A stretch of DNA of 64,000 bases from Mycobacterium asiaticum (GTDB taxonomy: Bacteria; Actinomycetota; Actinomycetes; Mycobacteriales; Mycobacteriaceae). A program made the translations under genes and the position numbers. Of this stretch, positions 24,251-33,514 are shown one piece after another. Each line of letters opens with the position of its first letter. Position 1 is the stretch's first letter. Location of the stretch: positions 27,888 through 91,887 of the forward strand of contig NZ_LZLQ01000055.1 of the NCBI RefSeq assembly GCF_001673315.1, given 5' to 3'. Below the pieces are notes generated by a model that was not told the DNA's origin, searched no databases, and was given only the letters and a program-made list of their open reading frames with translations.

Positions 24251-24712
24251 TCACCCCAATCGCTGGCGGGCAAAGAATTCTTCCAGCGGCGCGGCGCACT
24301 CCGAAGCGAGCACACCACCGGTTACTTCGGGTCGATGGTTCAACCGGCGGTCCCGAACCACATCCCACAGCGAGCCGACCGCACCCGTCTTGGGTTCCCA
24401 CGCGCCGAACACCACCCGGGCCACCCGCGCCAACACCAGTGCCCCGGCGCACATGGTGCACGGTTCCACGGTGACCGCCAGCGTCGCCCCTTCCAGGCGC
24501 CAACCGTCGCCCAGGACTCCGGCCGCGGCGCGCAACGCCAGGATCTCGGCGTGTGCGGTGGGATCCCCGAGGGCTTCGCGGGCATTGACCGCCCGGGCGA
24601 GTTCGGCGCCGTCGGCACCGACGACCACGGCACCGATCGGCACATCGCGTGGCCCGGCGGTTCCGGCGACAGCCAGTGCAGCGCGAATCAGCTGCTCGTC
24701 AGAAACCCTCAC
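24251..24712 (-). CDS. tadA: tRNA-specific adenosine deaminase TadA (Rv3752c-like)
   Basis: The 153-residue protein has the cytidine/adenosine deaminase zinc site: HAEILALRAAA with catalytic Glu, and PCTMCAGAL with two zinc cysteines. TadA converts the wobble A34 of tRNA-Arg(ACG) to inosine; that tRNA is encoded at 46979-47051 in this window. Its start overlaps by 4 bases the stop of the TadA-associated protein gene, the conserved actinobacterial pairing. Confidence 0.9.
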   Translation of the reverse strand: MRVSDEQLIRAALAVAGTAGPRDVPIGAVVVGADGAELARAVNAREALGDPTAHAEILALRAAAGVLGDGWRLEGATLAVTVEPCTMCAGALVLARVARVVFGAWEPKTGAVGSLWDVVRDRRLNHRPEVTGGVLASECAAPLEEFFARQRLG

Positions 24713-25233
24713 CGACCCAAACGGTCGATCACCGCAGACAACTGATCGGCGAAACCCATCTCGCGGGCAATCCGGCCGAGTTGCTCGTCGGCGTACAGGT
24801 CGGTCTCGTCGAGAATGACCCCCAACACCGCTTCGGGCAACCCGATGTCGGAAAGTAATCCCAGGTCACCCTCCTCGAAGGGATCCGCGTCCTCGAGGTC
24901 TTCGGGATCGATGTCCGCATCCAAGTTGTCCAGCACCTCGGCGGCGATGTCGTAATCCAGCGCCGCGGTTGCATCCGACAACAGCAATCGTGTCCCCGAC
25001 GGTGCCGGCCGCACGATGACGAAAAACTCGTCGTCGACGTCCAGCAGCCCGAATACCGCCCCGGCGCTACGCAGCTCCCGCAGTTCGGTCTCGGCCGCGG
25101 ACAGACTGACCAGGGATTTCGGGCCCAGCGGCGCACAGCGCCAGTGACCCTCTTCGCGCACCACCGCAACGCCGAAGCCGTCCGGGGTGTCCGCGGACGG
25201 GCCCTGCGTTTTCGAGGCCCGTTGTACTCCCAT
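24709..25233 (-). CDS. Putative tRNA adenosine deaminase-associated protein (Rv3753c-like)
   Basis: I place the start at ATG 25233 (MGVQRASKTQG), giving 174 residues; the longer open frame upstream is Arg/Pro-rich and not protein-like. The family travels next to TadA in actinobacteria. The C-terminal half is very acidic (DNLDADIDPEDLEDADPFEE), suggesting a protein or RNA-mimic binding surface. Its biochemical role is unknown. The gene overlaps tadA by 4 bases and is divergent from tyrA. Confidence 0.8.
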   Translation of the reverse strand: MGVQRASKTQGPSADTPDGFGVAVVREEGHWRCAPLGPKSLVSLSAAETELRELRSAGAVFGLLDVDDEFFVIVRPAPSGTRLLLSDATAALDYDIAAEVLDNLDADIDPEDLEDADPFEEGDLGLLSDIGLPEAVLGVILDETDLYADEQLGRIAREMGFADQLSAVIDRLGR

Positions 25234-25339
25234 GGGCGCATACGCTAGTCCCTGACCTGGCCTCTGGCCAGATGAGCCGGGACGGGCAACCCGCAGCCGA
25301 TTGATCTGTGCCAACCTTGGACAAGTGGTGAGGACTGAG

Positions 25340-26296
25340 GTGAAGACACCTGTATGCGTGCTCGGGCTGGGCCTGATCGGTGGCTCAATCATGCGGGCTG
25401 CGTCCGCGTCCGGACGCGAGGTGTTCGGCTATAACCGCTCGGTGGAGGGCGCACAGGGAGCCCAGACCGACGGGTTCGACGCGACCACCGACCTGCAGCA
25501 GACTTTGACCCGCGCCGCCCGGACTGATGCGTTGATTGTGCTGGCTGTGCCGATGCCGGCCCTGCCGAACATGCTCGCCCACATCCGCGAAGCGGCCCCG
25601 AACTGTCCGCTCACCGATGTCACCAGCGTCAAGACCGCGGTGCTCGACGAGGTCGCCGCCGCCGGGCTGCTGGAACGTTTCGTCGGCGGCCACCCGATGA
25701 CGGGCACCGCGCATTCCGGCTGGCGCGCCGGGCACGGCGGATTGTTCAACAGGGCACCCTGGGTGGTCAGCGTGGACGACCATGTCGACCCGCACGTCTG
25801 GTCGATGGTGATGACGCTGGCGTTGGACTGCGGCGCGGTGGTGGTGCCGGCCAAATCGGACGAGCACGATGCGGCCGCGGCCGCCATCTCGCACCTGCCA
25901 CACCTGCTTGCCGAAGCACTGGCCGTCACCGCGGCCGAGGTCCCGCTGGCCTTCGCGCTGGCCGCCGGCTCGTTCCGGGATGCCACCAGAGTCGCCGGCA
26001 CCGCCCCGGACCTGGTCCGAGCGATGTGTGAGGCCAACACCGGCCAGTTGGTGCCGGCCACCAGCCGGATCATCGAACTGCTCAGCCGTGCGCGTGATTC
26101 GCTGGCGAGCCACAGTTCGGTGGCCGACCTGGTCGACCAAGGCCACGCGGCCCGCACCCGTTACGAAAGTTTTCCGCGCTCGGACATCGTTACCGTCGTC
26201 ATCGGAGCCGATGACTGGCGGCAGCAGTTGGCCGCCGCCGGCCGGGCGGGCGGAGTGATCAGATCCGCTCTGCCAACCCTGGATAGTCAACGATGA
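25340..26296 (+). CDS. tyrA: Prephenate dehydrogenase TyrA (Rv3754-like)
   Basis: The NAD-binding fingerprint [14 protein letters not shown] begins four residues after GTG 25340, which has GAGG about 7 bases upstream; GTG 25325 and 25328 are alternatives. The 318-residue protein carries [13 protein letters not shown], the [13 protein letters not shown] motif of the prephenate site, and [11 protein letters not shown], all TyrA signatures. It oxidises prephenate to 4-hydroxyphenylpyruvate for tyrosine synthesis. HisC2 at 47.3 kb may perform the matching transamination. Its 3' end overlaps the convergent gene by 38 bases. Confidence 0.9.
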   Translation: MKTPVCVLGLGLIGGSIMRAASASGREVFGYNRSVEGAQGAQTDGFDATTDLQQTLTRAARTDALIVLAVPMPALPNMLAHIREAAPNCPLTDVTSVKTAVLDEVAAAGLLERFVGGHPMTGTAHSGWRAGHGGLFNRAPWVVSVDDHVDPHVWSMVMTLALDCGAVVVPAKSDEHDAAAAAISHLPHLLAEALAVTAAEVPLAFALAAGSFRDATRVAGTAPDLVRAMCEANTGQLVPATSRIIELLSRARDSLASHSSVADLVDQGHAARTRYESFPRSDIVTVVIGADDWRQQLAAAGRAGGVIRSALPTLDSQR

Positions 26297-26858
26297 ACCC
26301 GTCGCCGTCGACGGTCACCGTGGTGTCGGCCACCGGCGAACGCAACTTGATCCCGTCCAAGCGGCCTTCGCTGGTGTAGCTCACGGTCGCCGCCTCGATG
26401 GACATGGACGGCACGTTCACATAGACCATCGGCAAAGCCAGCATCTCCGCGCGCTCGTGGATGCCGAGGCGCCGGATTGGCAAGGCATTGAAGAACGGAC
26501 TGAACACCAGGTCGACGTCGAGGGCACCGTTGTAGCCGGCGCGTCTCTCGCCCTGGTGGTCGGTGACCAACCACATGTTCTCCTCGTCGCGGGCGATCGC
26601 TAGCTGACGTTCGCGTTCGGCCAGTGTGACGGTCAGTCCGAAGCGTTTGGTGGCGCCGGACTCGTCGGTCTGCAATTCGTAGAACGCGCCGAACGCCGGG
26701 TTGGTCTCGGTGGCGGCCGCGACGATGCGTCCGTTCGCCTTGATTCGCTTGCCGGACAACTGAACTCGCACTGATTCCATCCGCGAGCAATCCTGAGCAC
26801 GCCAGGTGAACATCGCGGCTAAGACACGCTGTGTTGGGTCAGACGAAGCTGCGTTCAC
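26259..26858 (-). CDS. Putative glycolipid-binding family protein (Rv3755c-like)
   Basis: From GTG 26858 the product is 199 residues, which I recall as the size of Rv3755c. Motifs such as MFTWRAQDC near residue 16 and [20 protein letters not shown] in the middle fit PF06475, a beta-rich family annotated as glycolipid-binding. The upstream open frame is a read-through of antisense DNA. The role in mycobacteria is unknown. It sits directly upstream of proZ on the other side of a 4-base gap, but runs after it in transcription order. Confidence 0.7.
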   Translation of the reverse strand: MNAASSDPTQRVLAAMFTWRAQDCSRMESVRVQLSGKRIKANGRIVAAATETNPAFGAFYELQTDESGATKRFGLTVTLAERERQLAIARDEENMWLVTDHQGERRAGYNGALDVDLVFSPFFNALPIRRLGIHERAEMLALPMVYVNVPSMSIEAATVSYTSEGRLDGIKLRSPVADTTVTVDGDGFIVDYPGLAERI

Positions 26859-26862
26859 CCCC

Positions 26863-27609
26863 CTACCGTAGGACGTGTCCGCCGGGCGTGGTGGTTTTGT
26901 CGGTAACTGTGATCTTGGGTACCCGCTGCCACCGGCCCGCGGCGGCGCCGAGCCGGCCGGTGCCGGGCATCGAAGCCCACACCGCCAACGCCAACAGACC
27001 ATCCAGGATCAGCGCCAACGCGGCCACCATAAAGGCACCGACCAACGCGATCGTGAATTCCCGTTCCTTGATTCCGTCGATCAGATAGCGACCCAGGCCT
27101 CCGAGACTGGCGTAGGCGGCCACCGTCGCGGTGGCAACCACTTGCAGCGTCGCGTTGCGCAGCCCGCCCAGGATCAGCGGCAGCGCATTGGGCACCTCGA
27201 CTCGCATCAGCAACTGCCACTCGGTCATACCCATCGCCCGCGCGGCGTCCACCACCAGGCGGTCGACGCTGGCGATACCCGCGTACGCGCCGGCCAACAG
27301 CGCCGGAATACCGAGCAGCATCAGCGCCACGATCGGCGGACCCAGACCCAACCCGTACAACAGCACACCGAACAACAGCACGCCCAGCGTAGGCAGGGCC
27401 CGAAGGCCGTTGACCGCGCCCACCACCAGCAGCTGACCCCGGCCCGTGTGCCCGATGATCAGCCCGATCGGGATGGCGATGACGGCCGACGCGGCCACCG
27501 CGAGCGCGGTGTACTGCAGGTGCTCGAAGGTGCGGGCCGCCAAGCCGGTGGCGCCCGCCCAGTTGCTCGCGGTGGTAAGGAATGACAGCGCCTGCGCGAC
27601 GAAGTTCAC
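26863..27609 (-). CDS. proZ: Osmoprotectant ABC transporter permease ProZ
   Basis: This 248-residue membrane protein has about six helices. It shows the permease EAA-type loop DAARAMGMTEWQLLMRVEVP and conserved ALPTLGVLLFG. It starts at GTG 27609, overlapping the proW stop (GTGA). With ProW it forms the channel for glycine betaine/carnitine-type solutes. The C-terminal 30 residues are polar and variable. It is the last gene of the four-gene pro operon. Confidence 0.9.
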   Translation of the reverse strand: MNFVAQALSFLTTASNWAGATGLAARTFEHLQYTALAVAASAVIAIPIGLIIGHTGRGQLLVVGAVNGLRALPTLGVLLFGVLLYGLGLGPPIVALMLLGIPALLAGAYAGIASVDRLVVDAARAMGMTEWQLLMRVEVPNALPLILGGLRNATLQVVATATVAAYASLGGLGRYLIDGIKEREFTIALVGAFMVAALALILDGLLALAVWASMPGTGRLGAAAGRWQRVPKITVTDKTTTPGGHVLR

Positions 27610-28286
27610 CGGGCACCGCCGACGATTGGTGATCGGAATCGGCGGCGGCCACGCGATGTCCGCTCCCACGGCGTGGCGACCCGGCCGAGCACACTGATCA
27701 AGGTGTCGATCACGATCGCCAAGACGAATATCGCGATGATGCCGGCCAGAATCTGATCGCTCTTGTTGGTCTGGAACCCGGCGGTGAACCAGGTACCCAA
27801 ACCACCGATGCCGATCACCGACCCCACCGACACCATCGCGATATTGGTCACGACAACCACCCGCAGACCGGCGATCAGCACTGGAATAGACAGCGGCAGT
27901 TCGACTTTCAGCATTCGGGTCACGGGCGCATAGCCGACCGCGGTGGCCGCCTCGCGGACCTGCGCCGGTACCGCGTCCAGCGCCTCGAGCACCGCGCGCA
28001 CCATCAGGGCGGTGGTGTAGGCCGTCAGCGCGACCATGACGTTGGCTTCGTCGAGGATCCTGGTGCCGATGATCAGCGGCAGGACGACGAATAGGGCCAG
28101 GGACGGAATAGTGAAAACTACGCTGGCTGTTGCGGTGGTCAGCCGCCGCAGCACCGGGGCGCGATGGGCTGCCAGGCCGAGTGGCACCGCGACGGCCAGT
28201 CCGACCACGACCGGCACCAGCGACAGGCGCAGGTGCACGATGGTCAGCGCCCACGCGGTGCTCAGGTGGTTCAGCAGATAATGCAT
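27606..28286 (-). CDS. proW: Osmoprotectant ABC transporter permease ProW
   Basis: This 226-residue permease starts at ATG 28286 (MHYLLNHLSTAWALT), one base inside the proV stop (TGATG). It has about six membrane helices and the loop EAATAVGYAPVTRMLKVELP for contact with the ATPase. It resembles ProZ in organisation, as in OpuC-type systems where two related permeases form a heterodimer. The open frame extends further upstream but that part lies inside proV and is not real. Confidence 0.9.
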   Translation of the reverse strand: MHYLLNHLSTAWALTIVHLRLSLVPVVVGLAVAVPLGLAAHRAPVLRRLTTATASVVFTIPSLALFVVLPLIIGTRILDEANVMVALTAYTTALMVRAVLEALDAVPAQVREAATAVGYAPVTRMLKVELPLSIPVLIAGLRVVVVTNIAMVSVGSVIGIGGLGTWFTAGFQTNKSDQILAGIIAIFVLAIVIDTLISVLGRVATPWERTSRGRRRFRSPIVGGAR

Positions 28287-29380
28287 CAGGTCCGCCGGTG
28301 GGCTTCTGCGGCGGTCAGCACATCGGCGGCCAGGATTCCACCGACGATCTTCTGCTCCCGGTCCACGGCTATGCCGATCGACGACGGCGATGACAGCGCG
28401 GCGTCCAGCGCCTGACTCAGGTTGCCGCCCAAGTGGAACACCGAACCGATCGGCGTCAGGCTTGCCGCCAGCGGGGCACCGCTTCGGTGCCGCCGAAGGC
28501 CATCGGAATCGAGCCAACCGACCGGCCCACCGTCGTTATCCACCACCAGCACCCAGCCATCCGAAAGTTGCGCTGTGGCAACATCATCGATGAGTACCCG
28601 GTCAATGCCGTGCACCGGTAACCCAGCAGCGTCGACCAGTTGCAACCATCGATAGCCACGGCCGAGACCGATGAACCTGGCCACGAAGTCATTCGCCGGA
28701 CGTGAAAGCAACCGGGCCGGCTCGTCGTACTGCTGCAGTACACCGCCGGTACCGAACACCGCGACCCGGTCGGCGAGCCGCAGCGCCTCGTCGATGTCGT
28801 GGGTGACGAACACGACGGTCTTGCGCAATTCGCTTTGCAGACGCAGGATTTCGTTCTGCAGAGCATGTCGAACCACGGGGTCGACGGCCGAGAACGGCTC
28901 GTCCATCAGCAGGATCGGCGGATCCGCGGCCAGCGCCCGCGCGACACCGACCCGCTGTTGTTCACCTCCGGACAGTTGCGCTGGATAGCGCCGCGCGACC
29001 TTGATATCCAATCCGACGCGTTCCAGTACCTGATAGGCGGCGTTGCGTGCGGCCCGCCGGGACTGTCCGTTGAGCACCGGCACCGCAGCGACGTTGTCGA
29101 TCACCCGTTGGTGCGGCATCAATCCCGCGTTCTGGATGACGTAACCGATGCCGCGCCGCAACCGCACCGGGTTGACGGTCGAGACGTCCGCTCCGTCGAC
29201 CGTGACGGTGCCAGACGTCGGGTCGACCATGCGGTTGATCATCCGCAGCGCAGTGGTCTTGCCGCATCCGGAGGAACCGACGAATACCGTCAACTCCCCG
29301 TCGGGTATGTGCAGACTCAACCGGTCCACGGCGGGTGCGCCGCTACCGAAGACCTTGCTGACGTTGTCGAAGGTGATCAA
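28286..29380 (-). CDS. proV: Osmoprotectant ABC transporter ATPase ProV
   Basis: The 364-residue protein has Walker A GSSGCGKTT near residue 36, signature LSGGEQQRVGVARAL near 136, Walker B PPILLMDEPFSAVD, and a switch His in FVTHDIDEA. A C-terminal region of about 110 residues resembles CBS domains (DVATAQLSDGWVLVVDNDG, SSPSSIGIAVDREQKIV), which sense ionic strength in OpuA-type importers. It energises uptake through ProW/ProZ. It abuts the proX stop with no gap. Confidence 0.92.
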   Translation of the reverse strand: MITFDNVSKVFGSGAPAVDRLSLHIPDGELTVFVGSSGCGKTTALRMINRMVDPTSGTVTVDGADVSTVNPVRLRRGIGYVIQNAGLMPHQRVIDNVAAVPVLNGQSRRAARNAAYQVLERVGLDIKVARRYPAQLSGGEQQRVGVARALAADPPILLMDEPFSAVDPVVRHALQNEILRLQSELRKTVVFVTHDIDEALRLADRVAVFGTGGVLQQYDEPARLLSRPANDFVARFIGLGRGYRWLQLVDAAGLPVHGIDRVLIDDVATAQLSDGWVLVVDNDGGPVGWLDSDGLRRHRSGAPLAASLTPIGSVFHLGGNLSQALDAALSSPSSIGIAVDREQKIVGGILAADVLTAAEAHRRT

Positions 29381-30304
29381 CTACTGCCCGATCGCGCGAT
29401 CGAAACCGTTGTCGTGAGCCCATTTGCGGGCAACCTGGTCAGGGTCTGCGCCCCCATTGCCCGATACCGCCGCATTGAGTTCGGCGATGCCCTCAGTGGT
29501 CAACTTGGCCGACACTGCATCCAATACATCCTTCAGGCGGTCCGACTTCTTCTGCGAATTCACCAAAGGCACGATGTTGCCGGCCAGAAAGTTGTGTTCT
29601 GGGTCCGCCAGCACCACCAAACCTTCCTGTACGACGGCCGGAGAGGTGCTGAAAATGTTGGCAGCGGTAGCCGTTTCCCGCACCAGCGCCCGTACCGTCA
29701 CCGCGCCGCCGCCGTCGTTGATGGTGACGAAATTGCCTGGAGCAATCGTCAGCCCGTACTTCTGGCGCAATCCGGGTAACCCGGAGGGGCGGGTGAGGAA
29801 AGCCGACGGGGCGGCGAATCTGACCTCGGCGGAGTGAGCCGCCAGATCGGCAATCGTCTTGAGGTTCCATCGGGTCGCGGTTGCGCGGGTGACGGTCACG
29901 GTGTCGGTGTCGGATGCCGGTGAGGGGTTGAGGATCGAAAGGTCACCAGGCAATTGCCGGTAGAGCTCAAGTTCGACGGAGTCCAATACGGTCGCAGTGG
30001 ACTTCGGCTCGAAGTACAGCAGCAGGTTGCCGATGTACTCGGGCACCAGGTCGATGGAATGGTCTTTCAGCGCCGGGATGTAGGTCTCACGACTGCCGAT
30101 GCCCATTCGCCGCCCGACTTCGAACCCGTTGGCCTGCAGCGCTTGTGCATAGATTTCGGCGACGATCTCAGACTCGGGAAAATCGCCGGAGCCGACCACA
30201 ATGGACTTCGGTCCGCCCATGCCCGACCCGAACGGATCGGGACTGCCGCACGCCGCAACCAGGCACGCCACCGCGGCGAGCGCCGCGCGCCGCAGCATCC
30301 TCAC
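29381..30304 (-). CDS. proX: Osmoprotectant-binding lipoprotein ProX
   Basis: GTG 30304 (or ATG 30298) starts a lipoprotein signal with lipobox LVAAC near residue 19, so the protein is anchored outside the membrane. The mature part is a type II binding protein: SIVVGSGDFPESEIVAEIY, GIGSRETYIPALKDHSIDL and PEYIGNLLLYF are conserved. It delivers solutes such as glycine betaine or related quaternary amines to ProVWZ. As the first gene, it heads the proXVWZ operon. Confidence 0.9.
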   Translation of the reverse strand: MRMLRRAALAAVACLVAACGSPDPFGSGMGGPKSIVVGSGDFPESEIVAEIYAQALQANGFEVGRRMGIGSRETYIPALKDHSIDLVPEYIGNLLLYFEPKSTATVLDSVELELYRQLPGDLSILNPSPASDTDTVTVTRATATRWNLKTIADLAAHSAEVRFAAPSAFLTRPSGLPGLRQKYGLTIAPGNFVTINDGGGAVTVRALVRETATAANIFSTSPAVVQEGLVVLADPEHNFLAGNIVPLVNSQKKSDRLKDVLDAVSAKLTTEGIAELNAAVSGNGGADPDQVARKWAHDNGFDRAIGQ

Positions 30305-30376
30305 GCTGCAGACCCTATCCCTACCGACACCCAATTGTTGGTTTCAATCCGCGCTGGAGGGGACAAAGATGGACAT

Positions 30377-30730
30377 ATGAGCACCCCTTCCGGCTCACCC
30401 CCGGCGGATCAGCCACCGCCGCCACCCCGTCCTGCAGGGCCCCGCTCTCGGACGGCCGCTAAGGATCCAGCATCCAAGTTCACCCGCGCCGGTGCGTTGT
30501 GGTCCGCATTGATCGCAGGGTTCCTGATTCTGATCCTCTTGCTGATCTTCATTGCCCAGAACACGGCATCCACTGCCTTCACCTTCCTAGGCTGGCATTG
30601 GACGCTGCCGCTCGGCGTGGCCTTCCTGCTGGGCGCGGTGATCGGCGGGCTGATCACCGTGGCGGCCGGAACCGTTCGAATCGTGCAGTTGCGTCACGCG
30701 GCCAAGAAGAACCTGAACGCTCCGCGCTAG
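30377..30730 (+). CDS. LapA-domain small membrane protein (Rv3760-like)
   Basis: The 117-residue protein starts at ATG 30377. Residues 1-35 are a Pro-rich cytoplasmic head (QPPPPPRPAGP). Two hydrophobic helices follow: ALIAGFLILILLLIFIAQNT and LPLGVAFLLGAVIGGLITVA. The AQNT...FTFLGW pattern is that of the LapA/DUF1049 family. The function in mycobacteria is unknown, possibly envelope assembly. Its stop overlaps the fadE36 stop region by 4 bases. Confidence 0.75.
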   Translation: MSTPSGSPPADQPPPPPRPAGPRSRTAAKDPASKFTRAGALWSALIAGFLILILLLIFIAQNTASTAFTFLGWHWTLPLGVAFLLGAVIGGLITVAAGTVRIVQLRHAAKKNLNAPR

Positions 30731-31773
30731 GCGAGCCTGGCGATCTCGGCCAGCCCCCGCGAAATCAACGGCGCCACCACCTCGGGTGCGTCCGATGAGT
30801 CCTCCCTGCCGTCGGCTTGCTCTGCCATGCGCCGGCGGAAGTCAATTCCGGCAGCGATGATGGCGAGCTTGAAATACGCCAGCGCCATGTAGAACTCCCA
30901 CTGCGCGAGTGGCTGCCCGGACACCAACGAATACCGGTCGGCGAGTTCATCGGCCGTGGGTAGCAGCGGCGACGTCCAGGCGGCCTGGGTGTCGATGATC
31001 AGGTCCAGGGCCGGGTCGCGGTACACGCACATCAGGGCCGCGTCGCTGATCGGGTCGCCCAGTGTCGACAGCTCCCAGTCCACCACCGCCCGCACCCGTG
31101 TCGGATCGTCGGAGTCCAGGATGGTGTTGTCGATCCGATAGTCGCCGTGCACGATCGACGTGCGGCTCTGCTGCGGAATGGCTTGCTGCAGAGCGGCATG
31201 CAGTCGCTCGACGTCACCGTCCCGGCGATCTTCGGACAGCCGGACCAGCTGCCACTGCGATCCCCAGCGGCGCACCTGACGTTCCAGGTAGCCGCTGGGT
31301 TTGCCGAAGTCGCTCAGTCCGACGGAGGCGGGATCGACGCTGTGCAGATCCACCAGCACCCGGATCAGCGCGTCGACACAGCCGTCGATGGCGCGGCGGC
31401 CCAGGGATTCCAACTGGGCACGGCGGCGCACCACTTGCCCGGCAACGAATTCGACGATCTGAAACGGCGCGCCCAGCACCGAATCGTCGTCACACAAAGC
31501 GATCGTGCGGGCCACCGGTACCGGGGTGTTCTGCAGCGCGGCAACGACCTTGTACTCGCGGCTCATGTCGTGCGCCGACGGGGTCAGCCCGTGCAACGGC
31601 GGGCGTCGCACCAGCCAACTCGTCGCGTCGTCGTAGACCCGGAAGGTCAGATTGGAGCGCCCCCCGGAGATCAATTCACCGCGCAACTCCCCGTCGCGAG
31701 TGATGTCGAGTGAACGCAGATACCGGTCCAATGCGGGCAGGTCGAGCCCGTTGAGTCGGTCAGTCGAGGTCAC
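30727..31773 (-). CDS. fadE36: FadE36-like phosphotransferase-fold protein (Rv3761c-like)
   Basis: The name FadE36 is historical: the 348-residue sequence is not an acyl-CoA dehydrogenase but has the aminoglycoside-phosphotransferase/kinase fold. The catalytic loop is IVHGDYRIDNTIL near residue 202 and the metal motif is VVDWELSTLGDP near 226. Such ACAD10/11-related proteins phosphorylate 4-hydroxyacyl-CoAs in other organisms; here the substrate is unproven. It lies 23 bases downstream of the phosphatase-like gene, same strand, so a kinase/phosphatase pair may be co-expressed. Confidence 0.8.
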   Translation of the reverse strand: MTSTDRLNGLDLPALDRYLRSLDITRDGELRGELISGGRSNLTFRVYDDATSWLVRRPPLHGLTPSAHDMSREYKVVAALQNTPVPVARTIALCDDDSVLGAPFQIVEFVAGQVVRRRAQLESLGRRAIDGCVDALIRVLVDLHSVDPASVGLSDFGKPSGYLERQVRRWGSQWQLVRLSEDRRDGDVERLHAALQQAIPQQSRTSIVHGDYRIDNTILDSDDPTRVRAVVDWELSTLGDPISDAALMCVYRDPALDLIIDTQAAWTSPLLPTADELADRYSLVSGQPLAQWEFYMALAYFKLAIIAAGIDFRRRMAEQADGREDSSDAPEVVAPLISRGLAEIARLA

Positions 31774-31796
31774 CGGACTTGTTTACCACCGATGAA

Positions 31797-32405
31797 CTAC
31801 CGCTGTTTGTTCCGGGGCAGCAGGTCCCACACGTGTTCGGTGGCGTTGACCGTCGCCACCGTCGCCTGACCCGACCGCGAGAACAACAGTCGGGTCACCG
31901 ACGCGTAGTCGATGGGAAACGACAACAGCCGCGCGGTGCCCAGGATTTCGTGCAGCACCACATTGATCACTCCGCCATGGCTGAACGCTGCGATCGTGTC
32001 GTCCGGGTCGGCGGCGGCGACCAGGTCATCGATCGCGGCACGGACCCGAGCACGAAAGGCATCCTCGTCCACCGCGCTGGGCAAATGCCCGCGTGCCATG
32101 CGGGCCCACTCCTCCGGGAATTCCGCACGTATCTGCTCGACCGGGATGTAGGAAGGCAGATCGCGGTCGTACTCGGCGAGCCGATCGTCGATCTCGATGG
32201 ACAAGTCCCGAGCCGCCGCGACCGGCTCGGCGGTCTGGATGGCACGGCGCTGCGGACTGCTCACCACTCGGGAGATGGGAAACCGCTTCAGCGCCTCCGG
32301 TAGCCGCGCAACCTGCTGAAATCCCGTGTCGGACAACTCCGGATCGGAACCCTCGCCGTGATTGCTGCGCAGCGGCAGGGCATGCCGGACCAGGAGCAGT
32401 TGCAT
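31797..32405 (-). CDS. Histidine phosphatase (phosphoglycerate-mutase-like) family protein
   Basis: This 202-residue protein has the phosphohistidine motif LLLVRHALP at the N-terminus, the Arg in VSSPQRRAIQTAEPV and the second catalytic His in AFSHGGVINVVLHE. It removes phosphate from a small molecule or protein; the substrate is unknown. Divergent from the phosphotransferase operon on the plus strand, it shares with it a promoter region holding a 17-bp palindrome. Confidence 0.85.
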   Translation of the reverse strand: MQLLLVRHALPLRSNHGEGSDPELSDTGFQQVARLPEALKRFPISRVVSSPQRRAIQTAEPVAAARDLSIEIDDRLAEYDRDLPSYIPVEQIRAEFPEEWARMARGHLPSAVDEDAFRARVRAAIDDLVAAADPDDTIAAFSHGGVINVVLHEILGTARLLSFPIDYASVTRLLFSRSGQATVATVNATEHVWDLLPRNKQR

Positions 32406-32448
32406 GCGGCAAGCCTCGCATGTCCGCGGCGGCCGCTTCCTGCGGTTC

Positions 32449-32465
32449 GGAGAATGCTATTCTCC
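32449..32465. promoter_or_regulatory. Palindrome GGAGAATGCTATTCTCC, candidate TetR operator
   Basis: The arms GGAGAAT and ATTCTCC are perfect, with a 3-base spacer. The site lies 22 bases before the phosphotransferase ATG and between divergent units. The plus-strand operon encodes a TetR protein at 35708-36310, whose binding site this may be. It overlaps where a -10 element would lie. Confidence 0.5.
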
Positions 32466-32487
32466 CAGCGGAGATTGGGGTACGCAG

Positions 32488-33513
32488 ATGACGGCAATTG
32501 CCGCTGGAGTCCTAGGCCATTGGCTGGACACAAACGGCGCACCGGGCGCGGGTGAGGAGCCGGTGCTGGACCAGCTCAGCGGCGGTTCGCAGAACACCCT
32601 GTACCTGGTGCAGCGCGGCTCGGAACGGATGGTGCTGCGGATGCCCGGCCCCCGCGCCGACGCGGCCCGCGTAGACGGCCTGTTGCGCGAGATCCGGCTG
32701 GTGCGGGCGTTGCGCGGGACCGACGTGCCACATGCCGAACTGATCGCGGCCGACGAAACGGGCTCGGTGCTGGGCCTGCCGTTCTATGTCATGCGCGCGA
32801 TCGACGGCTGGAGTCCCATGGACGGCGGCTGGCGTGCGCCGTTCGACACCGACCTGCAGGCGCGCCGCGGCCTGGCTTTTCAACTCGTCGATGGAGCCGC
32901 CAAACTCGGCCGGGTGGATTGGCGCGCGCAGGGGCTCGAAGGGTTCGGCCGCCCCGAAGGGTTTCACGACCGACAGGTGGACCGCTGGCTGAACTTCCTG
33001 TCCGCCTATCAGGTGCGCGAACTGCCCGGCCTGGACACCGCGTCGGACTGGCTACGCCGCAACGGTCCCGCGCACTACACGCCGGGCATCATGCACGGCG
33101 ATTATCAGTTCGCCAACGTGATGTTCGAACACGGTGAGCCGGCGCGATTGGCCGCGATCGTCGACTGGGAGATGACCACGGTCGGCGATCCGTTGCTCGA
33201 CGTGGCCTGGGCGCTCCTGGGTTACGACGGTGAAGAGCCGCGTGCTGACGGGTTCTACCTGGATATGGCCGGGATGCCGAAGCGGAGTGAACTACTGCAG
33301 CACTATGAGTCGGTCAGCGGATTGTCCACTGAAAACATCGACTATTACCTGGTCCTGGCGAACTGGAAGTTGGGCATTGTGTTGGAAAAGACGTACGCCG
33401 CCGGTGTGCGGACCGGAAAGGTGGATCCAAAGATTACCGGCGCGTTCGGGCCGATGATTCTGCAGCTCATCGCCACCGCGGCGGAATTGGCCCAACAGGC
33501 TGGGCAGCATTGA
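32488..33513 (+). CDS. Phosphotransferase-family (APH/ACAD10-like) protein
   Basis: The 341-residue protein starts at ATG 32488. It has the kinase-like Gly-rich region LSGGSQNTLYLVQ, catalytic loop GIMHGDYQFANVMFE and metal motif IVDWEMTTVGDPLLDVAW. It is related to the FadE36-like protein and to the gene at 45065. It begins an operon with SDR, acyl-CoA dehydrogenase, TetR and quinone oxidoreductase genes. That context fits activation of a hydroxyacyl-CoA for dehydration or oxidation rather than antibiotic resistance. The stop is one base before the SDR start. Confidence 0.8.
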   Translation: MTAIAAGVLGHWLDTNGAPGAGEEPVLDQLSGGSQNTLYLVQRGSERMVLRMPGPRADAARVDGLLREIRLVRALRGTDVPHAELIAADETGSVLGLPFYVMRAIDGWSPMDGGWRAPFDTDLQARRGLAFQLVDGAAKLGRVDWRAQGLEGFGRPEGFHDRQVDRWLNFLSAYQVRELPGLDTASDWLRRNGPAHYTPGIMHGDYQFANVMFEHGEPARLAAIVDWEMTTVGDPLLDVAWALLGYDGEEPRADGFYLDMAGMPKRSELLQHYESVSGLSTENIDYYLVLANWKLGIVLEKTYAAGVRTGKVDPKITGAFGPMILQLIATAAELAQQAGQH

Positions 33514-33514
33514 A

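Noticed and set aside
32488..33513. Aminoglycoside resistance gene
   Set aside because: HGDY and VDWE motifs only show the kinase fold; operon partners are acyl-CoA enzymes.
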